The translations under genes were made by a program, and so were the position numbers. 60,000 bases of DNA, taken from assembly GCF_030272615.1 (NCBI RefSeq), contig NC_081411.1, positions 831,440,160 to 831,500,159 on the forward strand, in the 5' to 3' direction. The stretch comes from Cryptomeria japonica (lineage: Eukaryota > Streptophyta > Pinopsida > Cupressales > Cupressaceae). The number at the start of each line of letters is the position of its first letter. The stretch's first letter is position 1. Shown piece after piece: positions 22,701 to 34,234 of this stretch. The notes below the pieces were generated by a model that saw only the letters and a list, made by a program, of their open reading frames with translations, did not search any database and was not told the DNA's origin.

Positions 22701-22854
22701 ATGCTATTGTAGTTAGGATAGTTGATCATGCATCTTGTTTGTATTATTTTTCTCACTTCACTATTGATGATCTTGTAATTTCATTAATTAAATTACACTC
22801 TCATGCATCTAGAGTGGATCAAATATTTAAGGAGAAGCTTGTTCGCTTGAACCT
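19745..22854. other. Unassigned 3.1-kb stretch
   Basis: No protein motif, RNA gene or repeat boundary could be supported. The stretch begins CTACAAGAAATAAC; with the two preceding bases this reads CACTACAAGAAAT, the canonical tip of plant CACTA transposons, but no matching far end was found. From about 20,930 the text is less AT-rich with many GGTCCT / CTTAGGG words. The ORFs 21885-22115 (minus) and 22595-22876 (plus) show no recognisable domain. Confidence 0.4.
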
Positions 22855-23125
22855 TATTAGTGCTTTCTATATTTAGGAGACGTGCTTCTTTTGGCTTATG
22901 TTCACTTAGTTGAGCTAATATTTAGTTCTTTCAACTAATTTTAGTTTCCTAATTTTAATTAGGTTTCTCTTACTTTCTATAAAGCAAGCCTTTATGCATT
23001 GTTGTTTTCATTTAGTAATCTTTTGCTTTGAGGAATGTAGTAATTTCTTTCTTATTTCTCTCATTTGTGGAAGTCATTCTTTATTTGTTGTTTGATCTTG
23101 AAATCTTGTGTTGCAAATTTCAACA
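22855..23125 (+). repeat. Element E 5' LTR
   Basis: 271 bp. It starts TATTAGTG (terminal TG decayed to TA) and ends TTTCAACA, followed by TGGTAT at 23126, the first six bases of the initiator-Met primer site. Confidence 0.8.
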
Positions 23126-24819
23126 TGGTATATGTGTGTGAATGAACAACAAACATCTTCTCAATCTTTGAGGTTTTCTTTTCTCAAAAGAATTACAGGA
23201 TTCTAGATCTATCCTTCTTTATGAACATGGAAAGTGTGCAACTTTTCTATTCATTTTGGATCAAAAAGAACCTCACCATTATGTTCATAGTGTTCCAAAA
23301 CCTACAAAATTTGAGTAGTTGAGTTTTTTGGGATTTTTTCTAAGGGCACATATTTCAAGGCAATATCTGGGGTAAAAAAATACCTTGGAATGTTGGAGAA
23401 AAATAGACCTCACCATTGCATTCGCAACATCCCAAAACCTATAGATTAGCTATGGTTTCATCAAAATATGAGAAGTTGACTTTTTAGGTCTTTTTTCGGG
23501 CATGCGATTCTAGGCGACTTCTATCTTTGACCAAAAATATGTGCATCCTAGAGAAAAATGGACTTCGTCATTACATCCTAGAAAAAACAAAAAGCTACAA
23601 GTTGACTATTCATTTCCAAAAAATTGACCAATTGACTTTTTTGGGCAATTTTTTTGTGGGTACATTTTTCCAAAAAAACTCGCTCATATGGATCTATATA
23701 ATCATTGACATAGGCATAGAGAATATCTTGTTGTTAGCCTCTAAGAGAATATTTGGTAGAATATACCATTAACAAAATATTCTATTTAGGCCTTTTTTGG
23801 CTTTTTGACCTATTTTGGAAAAATGACCATAATTTTTGCATATGATGTAGAAATTGGGCAAACAAGATACCTCATAAAGATGGTTCCAATCCCGATCTAA
23901 TGGTGCTATTATTTTTCTAAGATTTTGTTGTTGGTATATTTTAAGCCTATTAAAGTTACATATGGTATTTTTGCTCCCAAGTTGCTATCTTTTTCCATTT
24001 CATCTTTTTTTGTGTTTTGTGTAGTATTGGAAAGGTCTCTTGGAGATCTTGACATCTATCCATACAATTTTTATAGATATTTTTCCCATGTATATTTTAT
24101 TCTTTTTTTTATGTTTTCATATTATAGAAGATTACTTGGTCATTTTGGCTCTTGAAATTTTTTTGTTTGCATTGTAAAACTTCAATTGGGCTTTTTTACA
24201 TGTATTTACACCATTATGGCCTATTTGGGAATTTTGAGCACATTTTGCACACACTTATTTATTTATAGACATAATGAGATAAAGTGCCACTCTTTTGAAT
24301 AATTATTAGGGATTTTAAATATTTTGTTGTGCCTTATTTTGTACATGCACTATATTATACAGTGGCATGGGGGGTTGTGTACTATGCCTTTTGTTTTCCA
24401 TCATACCTTTGTCGAGTGAGTGTCTCTTCGTGATGACATCAATCCTCATGATTCTTGTCTCATGCATTTCTGCTTTGGTTGCATACCCTTTTTTAGTTGT
24501 AGGTACTTTCTTATGCACATTCAATTTTTTATTCTCATTCATGCATTACATGGTGACACATCATTTTAGTGGATTTATCATGTCTCTCCCTCATTAGCAT
24601 TATGGAAGGGTTTCTACTATTAGTGCTAACGCTTCCTTGATTTCACTTTAAGTGAGCTATGTATATAGTATTTGTTCCTATGTACTAGCCAGATGTAGTA
24701 GTCATATTTCAGTGAGATGGAGACTTTACCATATAGACACTCTTGCATTCCATCTTTATGGAGGTGACCTATCCTTGGTCTTGATCAATGTTATCTAGGT
24801 TATTGGCACCTGTACTTTT
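23126..24819 (+). other. Element E internal, left part; no gene seen
   Basis: A T-rich leader-like sequence with imperfect internal repetition (ACCTCACCATT.TGTTCATAGTGTTCCAAAACCTA near 23270 and ACCTCACCATTGCATTCGCAACATCCCAAAACCTA near 23407). It ends at the insertion of B. The ORFs 23527-23772 and 23925-24155 lack any domain. Confidence 0.6.
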
Positions 24820-24824
24820 ATTAG

Positions 24825-26076
24825 TGTAAAGTGGAAAATCGCGAGCGAACCCTAAGTGTTCCCCCCACCACTCCAAGGAGAGAGAAAGGGGGTTACTAGG
24901 GTTGACGGTTTTCACTTAGGGGAGACTTTACATTCAAAAGAGGGGTTGAAACCCACAAGATCCAATCCCACACAATGCAAGATTGGATTCTAAATGAGTT
25001 TCAAGGGTTAAGACAGCAAGGCTACCCTCTTTTGTAAAGAATGTAGATAGAAGGATTGAGCTAGGAATGCATGAAAAGTGAGAAAGATTCACTTATAAAC
25101 AGAGATAGGAATATGGGATGAAGCTGCAGACCTGGAATTAGCAGTAAAATGTCGAGACGACACTGTCCTGCAAATTTGAGCGAAAGTTGATAGGACGATG
25201 GCGCACTGCGTGCACACGGTCCTCCGAAAAATCCGCGAAACGAAGGGGGATCTGTTCGTCTCTGCATAAGGATTCCAGATCTTCAATTACAGCCACGTAC
25301 CTACAACCTACACATAGAAAAGAGAGGACGATTGGGGGGTTAGGGATTAGGGGTTTGCCCTTAGGTCAAACCCCGATTTTGGAATTAACCAAGAAATGAG
25401 AAATGCTGTAAATGTAAATGATTGTAATGTAATAAAGTACCAATACCTTGTTGTAAGAATGTTTGTATTCTTACATGCGAAGGTGTAAATGTTGTTGTAT
25501 GTTGTATGTTGTAAGTGATCTCCTCTTCAATGGTTGAATCCTTGTCTTGAATGCAACACTTAGCCTTGAATGGAGACTTAGAATGATCAATTGCTTGAAG
25601 GAATGCTTGAATGCTTGAATGCTTGAATGTTTGAATGTCGCTTCCGCCTTTTTTCCATCTACCAAAATGGGAGAGGAAATGTAGTTTATATACTTGTCAA
25701 TTAGGGTTAAAAGACTGATTTTCTCGACCTTAGGCTGACCAGGAAACATTATTTTCCAATTTGCAAACATAAAGACCCGAGACCCAAAAGAGACCGGGCC
25801 CAAAAATAGGGCCAAGGACCAGGGCGCTGGGTGCCATGGTCCTGGGGGACCAGGGTGCTGGGCGCCCTCGTCCTGAAGGACCAGGGTGCTGGGCACCATG
25901 GTCCCACCTCCAAGGATAGCAGGGTGCAAGGAGGATTAGGCCAGGGTGCTGAAAAAATGCAGTTTTTGATGTCATGAACAAGTTTCGGGGTCTCCATTCA
26001 GGTTCAGTGTTGCGTCACCATCGTGAAGACCCAAATGCGGTCGAAATTGCAAGTGTCGCAATTTTAAGATGCTACA
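24825..26076 (-). repeat. Element B 3' LTR (outer end at 24825)
   Basis: 1,252 bp, TGTAAAGTGG...GATGCTACA as read on the plus strand. It carries a GCGC/GTGCAC palindrome at 25192-25223, the conserved core near 25330-25385, and three 31-bp GGACC...GGTCC units at 25816-25904. The ORFs at 25471-25929, 25730-25981 and 25089-25286 are LTR shadows. Confidence 0.93.
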
Positions 26077-26080
26077 TTTA

Positions 26081-26092
26081 GCCCCCACTTTA
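26081..26092 (-). other. Element B polypurine tract
   Basis: On the minus strand AAAGTGGGGG lies just before the LTR start TGTAGC. The context is identical to that in C and nearly identical to that in X. Confidence 0.8.
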
Positions 26093-26810
26093 GCGGGAGT
26101 ATAAGCGTACGCTCATACTTCTGGTAAAGTACAAGGAAACAACATTGAAAGACTTTCACCACGTCAAGGAGGCAAGACACACCAAGCCCCCAGTGGACTA
26201 AGGATCTTACGACTTCGATTGACAAAGTAAAAAGGGAAGATCATGAGGGAGAACCATGACTATCAGTAGTAAGGTTCCCTCACTATGAGTCATGCAAGAT
26301 AAATACCAAAAATTTTCAAGGCAAAGCTAAGTTCGCCAATAAATTTTCAAGTATAGACGGGGTGTATGCCCCCCTACGTTAAAGTGATCGCACATGCCTC
26401 AACGGGGGTGATTTCTTTAAGGTAGTGATACACATAAGAAATAAGAAGGGAAAGGAGCATGTTATCACAAAGATTTAGCCCCCAAGTGTGAGATAAACCC
26501 AAGGATAATAGACACAAAACATGAATCACGAGGTGACTTCGCTTTCCTCGGGGTCAGTATGTTGTATGATAATTCATGTAGATCAAATGTATGCATAATT
26601 GTTCTTCATTCCCCAATCAAGGAAGGTCACCTAGAAGAAGGGAACACATGTATCTTTTGAGTCAACATGAGAGAGACCAAAAGAGATCTCAATGCTTTGC
26701 ATCATCCTCAAGTAGACAACACTAAGGACAACAAATAGAAGAATGAGAATAACACATAGAAGAAGTAACAAAAGAAAGAGAGGAGGAGAGAATCTGCTAT
26801 GCTAATGAAA

Positions 26811-29800
26811 CTAGTCTAGCACGTCATCCACCCCCTGATCTTGCTGATCAATATTTCGGGAAGGCAGGGAACACACTAGAGGAGGAACATCCAACACAGC
26901 AGATGGAGCTAAAACAAGATCCAAACAAGGGCTATGTTCATGTTCCAAGCCACATTGTTCTTGTCTAGGAGCTAGGATAAGTGCTTTAGAAAATTCTTTA
27001 GATAAATGGTTATCAACATCAACATATTCATATTCACTATCAGAAGCAAGAGAAGTAACATTTTCATCATGAATAACATTTTCATCTATATCATCATCAA
27101 GATTTATAAAAATAGGATCTTTAACTCGCACAGGATCAAGACCATCATGTATCTTATGTTTAGGAGATTTTGGTTCAATTTCCGGCTGAGGAGAAAATGG
27201 AATAATGTTTGTTGAAGGTGTTTTTGGGGATTGCAAAGTTTGAGAAGCAGCTGCCTGAGCTCTAAGATGACGCTTTCGTCAACGTTCACGCGCAGAACGA
27301 TTTTGTCTAGTCTTAGTAGGAAGTGGAGAAGATTGAGGAGGAGGAATGTTCTCATCCTTATCGCTTGGGTGTTTAGGTTGTGGTCTCTTAGGCTGGATAA
27401 TAGGAGAAGAAGAAGGTATCTTCTCTCCATAAGAGGAAGGAGGAGGAACTGCTCCATATAAAGGAGGAATATTTGGTTTAGGAAGGAGACCAAGTCCATC
27501 ATGACGAGGAGGTATAGGCCTACTTTTAGAAAGTTTATTAGACATAGACATAGTCACATCCATAGGAATGGGTTGGGAATCTTCTTGAGGAAAGACATTA
27601 GCTTTATCTTTCAAAGGAAGAACTTCCTTCTCAAGAACGATAGGAATATCAAGTTTGGGTGTTCTAGGTTCACTTAGAGATAGGATCATATCTGTTTTCC
27701 ACTTTTGATAAGATTTGAAAAGATGATCACTTCGCGAAGGAAGAGATTGGAATTGTTTAGGCCAAAAATAATCAATAGGAACGCTAGAAGTTCTTTCAGC
27801 TGGTTTAAAGAGACTATGATTGACAGTAACAACTTCACCATTATGGGGAAATTTCAAACACTTATGAATAGGAGAAGCAACAGCTTTCATGGAAGATAGC
27901 CAAGGATAGCCTAGCTTCACACGAAATTGTTCGGATGAAGGAATAATAGCAAAGTTCACATCAAGGGATTTGTTATGAACTTCAATAGGTAATGTAATAG
28001 AACCAATTGCAGGAGAAGAAAATGCATCAAATAATTTCACAATCACATCTGTTTTGTCATAGATCACTTGATTCAATTGCAAAGTAAAAAGAAATTCTTC
28101 AGTAATAACATTAACCATGCACGAAGGATCAATAAGCACTCCACGGCAAGGTGTATTCTTGACTTTTGCAACTATGTATAAAGGACCATCAGGTGCCCTA
28201 ATAGTTTCACTAGAATCAAATGTGATGGAAGGTTCTTTAGGGTTTTCTTGCTGCTCTACAAAGTTAATCACATTCAAAGTCATAGACACAAGACCATCAG
28301 ATGAGAAAGAGGAATCATTAGTCTCAATCACATTAGAGGTATGAGAAGGTAATGGATCAGTAAAATTTTTAAGATTTTGGTTAGGAGGAGCTACAGATGT
28401 GTTGCCTTTATCATTCACTCCAGAAACAGAGATAGTATTGTTATCAATCAAATCTTGAATTTTACCCTTTAAAGAAAAACATTTTTCAGTATCATGCCCA
28501 GGTTGACGATGAAATTGACAAAAAGATTTGTTATCAAAATAGGGTGAATTAATCTTTGCAGGATCGATTTGCCTTATAGGAGGGAGAGTAAGCACATTTT
28601 GTTCCAATAACTTATTCATAATACTATGCAATGATTCACTCAAAGGAGTAAACTTTCTTTCCTTCTTGAAAAACTTAAAAATAGGAGGCACACCTGATGC
28701 TGCATTCACATTGTTGTTGATGATGTTTTCATTGAATTTAATGGACTCTCTGTTCGGTTTAAACTTCCCAAATGGTTGTTGACTACTATCACCCTTATCA
28801 CTCGGAGCCATAGGATTTGCTTGTTCCATTTGACTCACAGTCAGTTGATAATTGTGAAGAGTTGCACACAACTGTTGGAAAGAAGTAAACTCAGAAAACA
28901 GAAGTTTGTCTCGAATGTCTTTTTGTAAATTAGAAATAAAGATTCTTTGAATATCATTGTCAGGCACTGGAAAAGAGATTTGAGCACACAAATGCTTATA
29001 TCTACCAATGAAATCAGTCACTTTTTCTTTAACACCTTGTTTACAATGCATTAAATCAATCAAAGTAACTTTAGGACTTATATTGTTTTGAAATTGTTGA
29101 ATAAAAGCATTTGCAAGTTGTTCGAAAGAAGTAATAGAATAAGAAGGCAATGAGCAATACCATTGTAGGGCTTTATTTCTTAATGTCCTAGTAAACAGTT
29201 TTGCAAGCAACCTTTGGTCATAAGCAAAATCAGTACATATTGTTTGAAAAGTCTTAACATGTGTTAGAGGATCACCTTTACCATTATAAAGCTCCAAATG
29301 CGGGATTTCAACATGTTTCGGAGGGATAGCTCGAACAATGTCAAGAGAAAGTGGGCTCGCAACATCAAATGTGGGCACACTAAACTTGGATTGATTCATA
29401 GAGGCAATTTGTTGTTGTAAAGAAGAGACAGTTTGTGCAAGATTATTAATGGTCGCTTCAGTTGAAGAATTTATATTAGATGTGTTAGATTGAGATGGAG
29501 GTATTATGTTATTGAAAGAAGGTATTGATTGAGAGTAAGGTGGTGGGACGCTATGATAGTTAGTCATAGGAGATGATTGGAAAGGAGGAGCACTACAAGG
29601 AGGAATGGAATGGTTGAATGAATTGCCCCCTTGTGTCATGTTCATTTGTGGAGATGTAATAGGAACATTTATTGAAGGAATTAATGAAGAAGTTGGATTG
29701 AATGAAGGAAGAGGGTTAATTGAAGAGGAAGGATTGCCCCCATGACTGGTGATCATAGGCGGAATGTCTTGTATAGAAGTAGTCATTATGTTTGATGTAA

Positions 29801-30260
29801 AGGTAGGTATACTAGCAATAGAAGTTGTCAACGGAATAAAATGATTGACTTGAGTGGGAGGTTGTGTATAACCTAAAGTTTCGGCACAACTCTTCATAGG
29901 CATCACATTCCAATCCACAATGTGTGCAATACCACGCAAAATATCAATTCCATTCTTATCACTTTGAACCATACATTTTAGACCCTCAATTAATGAAAGA
30001 GCTTGACTATCGGGATACTCTTGAGACATCCATTGCTGAAAATCATCAAATTGGTTATCCAATTTTGAAAGTTGTTCTACAGAAACCTCATGGAGAGCTT
30101 CTTCATCATTAGGAGGATTAGAGGAATTACCCGTGTCCTTGTTAAAAAGGCTATTCAAATTAGGTTTCATCTCCTTAGTAATTAAACCTTGGAAAGACTT
30201 AATTCTAATGCTTCGTCTAATGGGAATAGTGTAAGTAGGGCTTATTGTTGTAAAACTCAT
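26811..30260 (-). CDS. Element B gag-protease-like polyprotein (one in-frame TGA)
   Basis: The ORF begins MSFTTISPTYT at 30260. Residues about 45-125 form a helical N-terminal region also found in J. About 125-290 is a Pro/Ser/Asn-rich linker and about 310-480 the Ty3/gypsy gag domain (PHLELYNGKGDPLTHV, ALQWYCSLP, IQRIFISNLQ). A CX2HX4HX4C zinc knuckle is at about 581-594 (CQFHRQPGHDTEKC), and a retropepsin-like domain at about 690-800 has VLIDPSCMVNVI where D-S/T-G is usual. A Pro-rich tail follows. A TGA at 27279-27281 stops at residue 993; the same frame runs on for about 155 codons to 26811, and copy C reads through this site with CGA, so the TGA is a recent C-to-T change. The role is RNA packaging; polymerase must come from elsewhere. 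Confidence 0.88.
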
Positions 30261-31428
30261 GCACTAGAGAGGGAGAGAAGATTTTGAATTTAGAGGTAGC
30301 AAATTTCAATAAAATCAGCCAATCTCCCAGATTTAAGCTGTTAAATGTAATCACGACAATCTCCCGAAATTTCAGAAACAAAAGTCAGGGACTGTGGCGC
30401 TCGGGGTGCACACGGTCCTCGCAACTTTTTTTGAAATTTTCAGGGATGAAAGTTATGATGATTTTAAAGCTAATCTGAAAAAATTGAGTGATTTTACGAT
30501 CTATAGATAGGCCAAATTAAAGTTGCAATCTCAAAATTGAACCCTACCCAGATTGTTGAAAAATGCAAAATTTGAATTTTGAAAAGAGAGGGAAACTGAA
30601 ATTTTGAATTTTATGATTTTAAAGGGAATACCAAAAGCAATGCAAGTTTTGAATTTTAAAATTTGACTCAATTTCACGCAAAATTCAATTTTGAAAGCGG
30701 AAATCAAAGTTGTTGCAATTAAACACTTAATTTCAAAAGTCACAAATTGCAAGAATTTGAATAAAGCACTGAAATTTTGAATGAATGCCAACACACTTTT
30801 CAGATTTAGGACAGTAAGAATACAATTTCGACACAAAATTTCAATTTCAACAATTTTTGAATGATTAGAAGCCTTAATCCAAGCAATCACTAGACCAATT
30901 TTGACCTTAATTTTGAAAGTGTTGTAATTGATAAAATCAGCCAAAATTTTGGATTTTAGCAGAAAAATACAGTAAGATCTAACTCCCGAAATTTCAGAAA
31001 AAATGTCGGGGACAATGGCGCTCGGGGTGCACACGGTCCTCGCAACTTTTTTCCAAATTTTCAAGGATGAAAGATATTATGATTTTATTGCGGAGTCCAA
31101 AGTTACAGCTGATTTGGAGATGTTTTGATCAGTGAAATTGTCGGTCAAAAGTTGAATCAAGAGGGTTTTAAAAATTAGGGTTTTGACACTTCACCACTTA
31201 ATTTTCAGAATTAAAGCACAAATATGAATTGATAATTTGCAATAGAAGGGTAGATCTGAAACAAGCATTAACAATTAGACATTTCACAAGCTTAATTACT
31301 AAAAAGAAAATTTAGGGTTTTTATGCAATTAACCTCTAAAATTTGCAAAAGATCAAACATGGAAATGTAATCAAGGCATCCAATTTTCAGATCTAACCAT
31401 GAATAATCAGAAAGGATGTTCACGTCGG
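30261..31428 (-). other. Element B leader with a duplicated hairpin-bearing block
   Basis: The leader is about 1.2 kb and A/T-rich, with many AAATTTTGAATTT-like words. Two related blocks (about 30325-30460 and 30955-31080) each contain CCCGAAATTTCAG followed by GGCGCTCGGGGTGCACACGG and TCCTCGCAACTTTTTT. The same palindromic motif occurs in the LTR. The ORF 30531-31064 (177 aa, minus) spans this region but has low-complexity composition and no domain; a diverged frame exists in C (42962-43516). I treat it as probably noncoding. Confidence 0.65.
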
Positions 31429-31439
31429 GTTCACCAAAA
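31429..31439 (-). other. Element B primer-binding-like site
   Basis: On the minus strand TTTTGGTGAAC directly follows the 5' LTR terminus TTTACA. The same motif follows the LTRs of C, X and J. The tRNA is unidentified. Confidence 0.6.
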
Positions 31440-32631
31440 TGTAAAGCAAAAAATCGCGAGCGAACCCTAAGTGTTCCCCCCACCACTCCAAGGAGAGAGA
31501 GAAAGGGGGTTACTAGGGTTGACGGTTTTCACTTAGGGGAGACTTTACATTCAAAAGAGGGGTTGAAACCCACAAGATCTAATCCCACACAATGCAATAT
31601 TGGATTCTAAATGAGTTTCAAGGGTTAAGACAGCAAGGCTACCCTCTTTTGTAAAGAATGTAGATAGAAGGATTGAGCTAGGAATGCATGAAAAGTGAGA
31701 AAGATTCACTTATAAACAGAGATAGGAATATGGGATGAAGCTATGGACCTGTAATTAGCAGTAAAATGTCGAGATGACACTTTCCTACAAATTTGAGCGA
31801 AAGTTGACAGGACGATGGCGCCCAGCGTGCACACGGTCCTCCGAAAAATCCGCGAAACGAAGGGGGATCTGTTCGTCTCTGCATAAGGATTCCAGATCTT
31901 CAATTATAGCAGCGTACCTGCAACCTACACACAGAAAAGAGAGGACAATTGGGGGGTTAGGGATTAGGGGTTTGCGCTTAGTTCAAACCCCGGTTTTGGA
32001 ATTAACCAAGAAATGAGAAATGTTGTAAATGTAAATGATTGTAATGTAATAAAGTACCAATACCTTGTTGTAAGAATGTTTGTATTCTTACATGCGAAGG
32101 TGTAAATGTTGTTGTATGTTGTATGTTGTAAGTGATCTCCTCTTCAATGGTTGAATCCTTGTCTTGAACGCAACACTTAGCCTTGAATGGAGACTTAGAA
32201 TGATCAATTGCTTGAAGGAATGCTTGAATGCTTGAATGCTTGAATGTTTGAATGTCCCTTCCACCTTTTTTCCATCTACCAAAATGGGAGAGGAAATGTA
32301 GTTTATATACTTGTCAATTAGGGTTAAAAGACTGATTTTCCCGACCTTAGGCCGACCAGGAAACATTATTTTCCAATTTGCAAACATAAAGACCCGAGAC
32401 CCAAAAGAGACCAAGCCCAAAAATAGGGCCAGGGACCAGGGCGCTGGGCGCCATGGTCCCACCTCCAGGGATAGCAGGGTGCAAGGAGGATCAGGCCAGG
32501 GTGCTGAAAAAATGAAGTTTTTGATGTCATGAACAAGTTTCGGGGTCTCCATTCAGGTTCAGTGTTGCGTCACCATCGTGAAGACCCAAATGCGGTCGAA
32601 ATTGCAAGTGTCACAATTTTAGGACGCTACA
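31440..32631 (-). repeat. Element B 5' LTR (inner end at 31440)
   Basis: 1,192 bp. It starts TGTAAAGCAAAAAATCG on the plus strand, whereas the partner LTR starts TGTAAAGTGGAAAATCG; the next 250 bp differ at only a few positions. It has a single GGACC...GGTCC unit (32433-32459) where the partner has three, which explains the 60-bp length difference. Confidence 0.93.
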
Positions 32632-32636
32632 ATTAG

Positions 32637-33129
32637 CATGTTATTATTGCATGGTTAAGTAGTGTCATTAGGGTCACTTATGCAGATTCATGTGTCATCT
32701 ATATCTTTGATTGCTAAATGTTTGCCTTGGTTTCACATCTATTCATTGTTTGAGTAGCTTCTTTGGAGGAACTCATGTAGATTATTGTCTACTTGATCTT
32801 GGTTTTAGAGGATGTTATTAATTCAACACTATAGCAGTTATCATTTGACAATTGTTTATAGATTCTTTGTTCTTTGAGGATGTTCTTCAAGTTCCTATTT
32901 TTGTTGGGACATTATTTTTGAAGGCTTCTTAGTTGTTCATTCATTTTCTCTCTTTTGGAGAGGACTTTTCTCCCACTGAATTTTTCATCTTTTCCCTAGT
33001 TTTGAGAGATTTCCCCTTTTTTGTATTATGTATCTAATCAGGTCTTTAGTTGTTAGGACCCATCTTTTGCATTTCATGCATTTACATTTATAGATTTTTA
33101 CTTCTCCCTAAGTTTCACTTAAGTGGGGG
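32637..33129 (+). other. Element E internal, right part, with polypurine tract
   Basis: No coding is seen. GAGAGGACTTTTCTCCCACTGAATTTTTC at about 32957 matches the 3' untranslated part of copia A. CACTTAAGTGGGGG at 33116-33129 is the PPT before the 3' LTR at 33130. Confidence 0.7.
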
Positions 33130-33384
33130 TGTTGGTGTATTCTATATTTAGAAGACATTCTTTTTTTGGCTTAAGCTCACTTTGTTCAACTAACCTTTAG
33201 TTTTCTAATTTTAGTTTAGGTTTCTCTTTCTTTCTATAAAGTGAGTCTTTATATATTGTTGCATTCATTTTATAATCTTTTTTCTTTTGAGTAATATATA
33301 AATTTCTTTCTTGTTCCTCTCATTTGTGAAAAAAATTCTTCATTTGTTGTTTGATCTTCCAAGCTTGTATTGCAAACTTCAACA
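33130..33384 (+). repeat. Element E 3' LTR
   Basis: 255 bp, TGTTGGTG...CTTCAACA, followed by AACCT at 33385-33389, the target duplication. Confidence 0.85.
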
Positions 33385-33389
33385 AACCT

Positions 33390-33541
33390 TTGTGTACTTC
33401 CATCAACCTTGGTTCATGAGACTTATGTTGAGATTCCACCTCCTACATCTTCAAAGATTAGTTCAATTAAATGATATGTCAATTGTATTTTAGTTTCAAC
33501 TTTGTGGGATGACTTCTTGCTAGACATTGTAGAATTATTTA
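33390..33541. other. Short unassigned stretch between E and J
   Basis: It continues the unassigned sequence that E interrupted at 22854. No motif is visible. The ORF 33311-33493 crosses the E border and is chance. Confidence 0.5.
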
Positions 33542-34234
33542 TGTAACATCATAAATTGTACCCTGTGCAATTCCATGTCACATAGCGCCTTTACTTTAGT
33601 TGAATCAAAGATGATGATCAAACTTCCACTTCACCTTCTTGCTCAACATATTTCACCATCTATCTTGCCCAATCTCCCAATCATTTGGACTATATTATTC
33701 ATGGACACCTATGCATCACAAAGACATATGTGCATCACTCATTCATCCTGGAAATATTCAGACTAAAGGTGGCCATTGAGAAGTTACACCTGCAAATTAT
33801 AGCAATCTAACACCTCCTTTGACTCCTACCAAATTTGGGGATGATTCCCAATACCCTTTATCTTGCTATTTTGGTTCATTTTTCCTCTCTAGAATTCAAA
33901 GGACTCTCTTGAACTCTCACATTCTCTATATTTCACTACTTCTTTAATTTAGTGTTTATATCATTTCCATTGTTGCTCTCATTAAAGCTTCATCAACTTG
34001 AGAGGCTCACGCTTTCCCTCATCCCAACAAGCTCAAATTTTTTGGTGTTGAAGGGGAGTTCCTTAGCTCTTATTTGTTTCATTGTTTATTTTCTTATCTC
34101 TAATTTTGCATATCATTGGTTGCATTTTCCTTTATTGCATTTCCATTATCATTTCTCCAATCTATCTATCTTGGTTGTCTATGGAGGTTGAAACATAAAA
34201 GTAGGGGTTTGACTATGGCAAATATCTAAATCAC
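33542..34234 (+). repeat. Element J 5' LTR, first piece
   Basis: It starts TGTAACATCATAAATTGT..CTGTGCAATTCC, aligning with the family LTR start TGTAGCGTCCTAAAATTG..CTTGCAATTTC. Near 34170-34225 it carries a decayed core (GGTTGAAAC..GGGGTTTGACTATGGCAAAT). It is interrupted by F at 34235; ATCAC at 34230-34234 is the target copy. The pieces 33542-34234, 49729-49893 and 57360-57668 together give about 1.17 kb, the normal family LTR length. Confidence 0.7.

Larger units (their letters stand above)
24825..32631 (-). mobile_element. Element B: gag-only LTR retrotransposon (TSD ATTAG)
   Basis: A complete minus-strand element of 7,807 bp with LTRs of 1,252 and 1,192 bp, perfect ATTAG duplications at 24820-24824 and 32632-32636, a primer site, a 1.2-kb leader, one long gag-protease-like ORF and a PPT. 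There is no reverse transcriptase, RNase H or integrase anywhere in the 5.4-kb interior. This matches the class of non-autonomous gag-encoding elements (described in plants as TR-GAG) that need polymerase from a partner. It is inserted in element E. Confidence 0.92.
22855..33384 (+). mobile_element. Element E: coding-free copia-like element (TSD AACCT)
   Basis: The 271-bp 5' LTR (22855-23125) and 255-bp 3' LTR (33130-33384) share CTATATTTAG.AGAC, GGTTTCTCTT.CTTTCTATAAAG and TTTGTTGTTTGATCTT. Perfect AACCT copies lie at 22850-22854 and 33385-33389. After removing nested element B, the internal part is only about 2.2 kb with no gag or pol motif. The 3' portion (32941-33129) resembles the untranslated 3' part of copia A (GAGAGGACTTTTCTCCCACTG, CACTTAAGTGGGGG), so it is a non-autonomous copia relative. 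LTR divergence is high (roughly 75-80% identity), so E is old. Confidence 0.82.

Noticed and set aside
25325-25350. Telomere-like GGGTTAGGGATTAGGGG in the B/C-family LTRs
   Set aside because: It is a single short part of the conserved LTR core, not a TTTAGGG array, and recurs only because the LTRs do.
25471-25929. ORFs within LTRs recurring near 13621, 25471, 32088 and 44461
   Set aside because: They recur only because the LTRs are homologous, frames differ between copies, and the encoded peptides follow the GGACC...GGTCC minisatellite.
30531-31064. 177-codon minus-strand ORF in the B leader
   Set aside because: Low-complexity Ile/Lys/Phe composition from A/T-rich repeats, no domain, and the corresponding frame in C is diverged and shifted.
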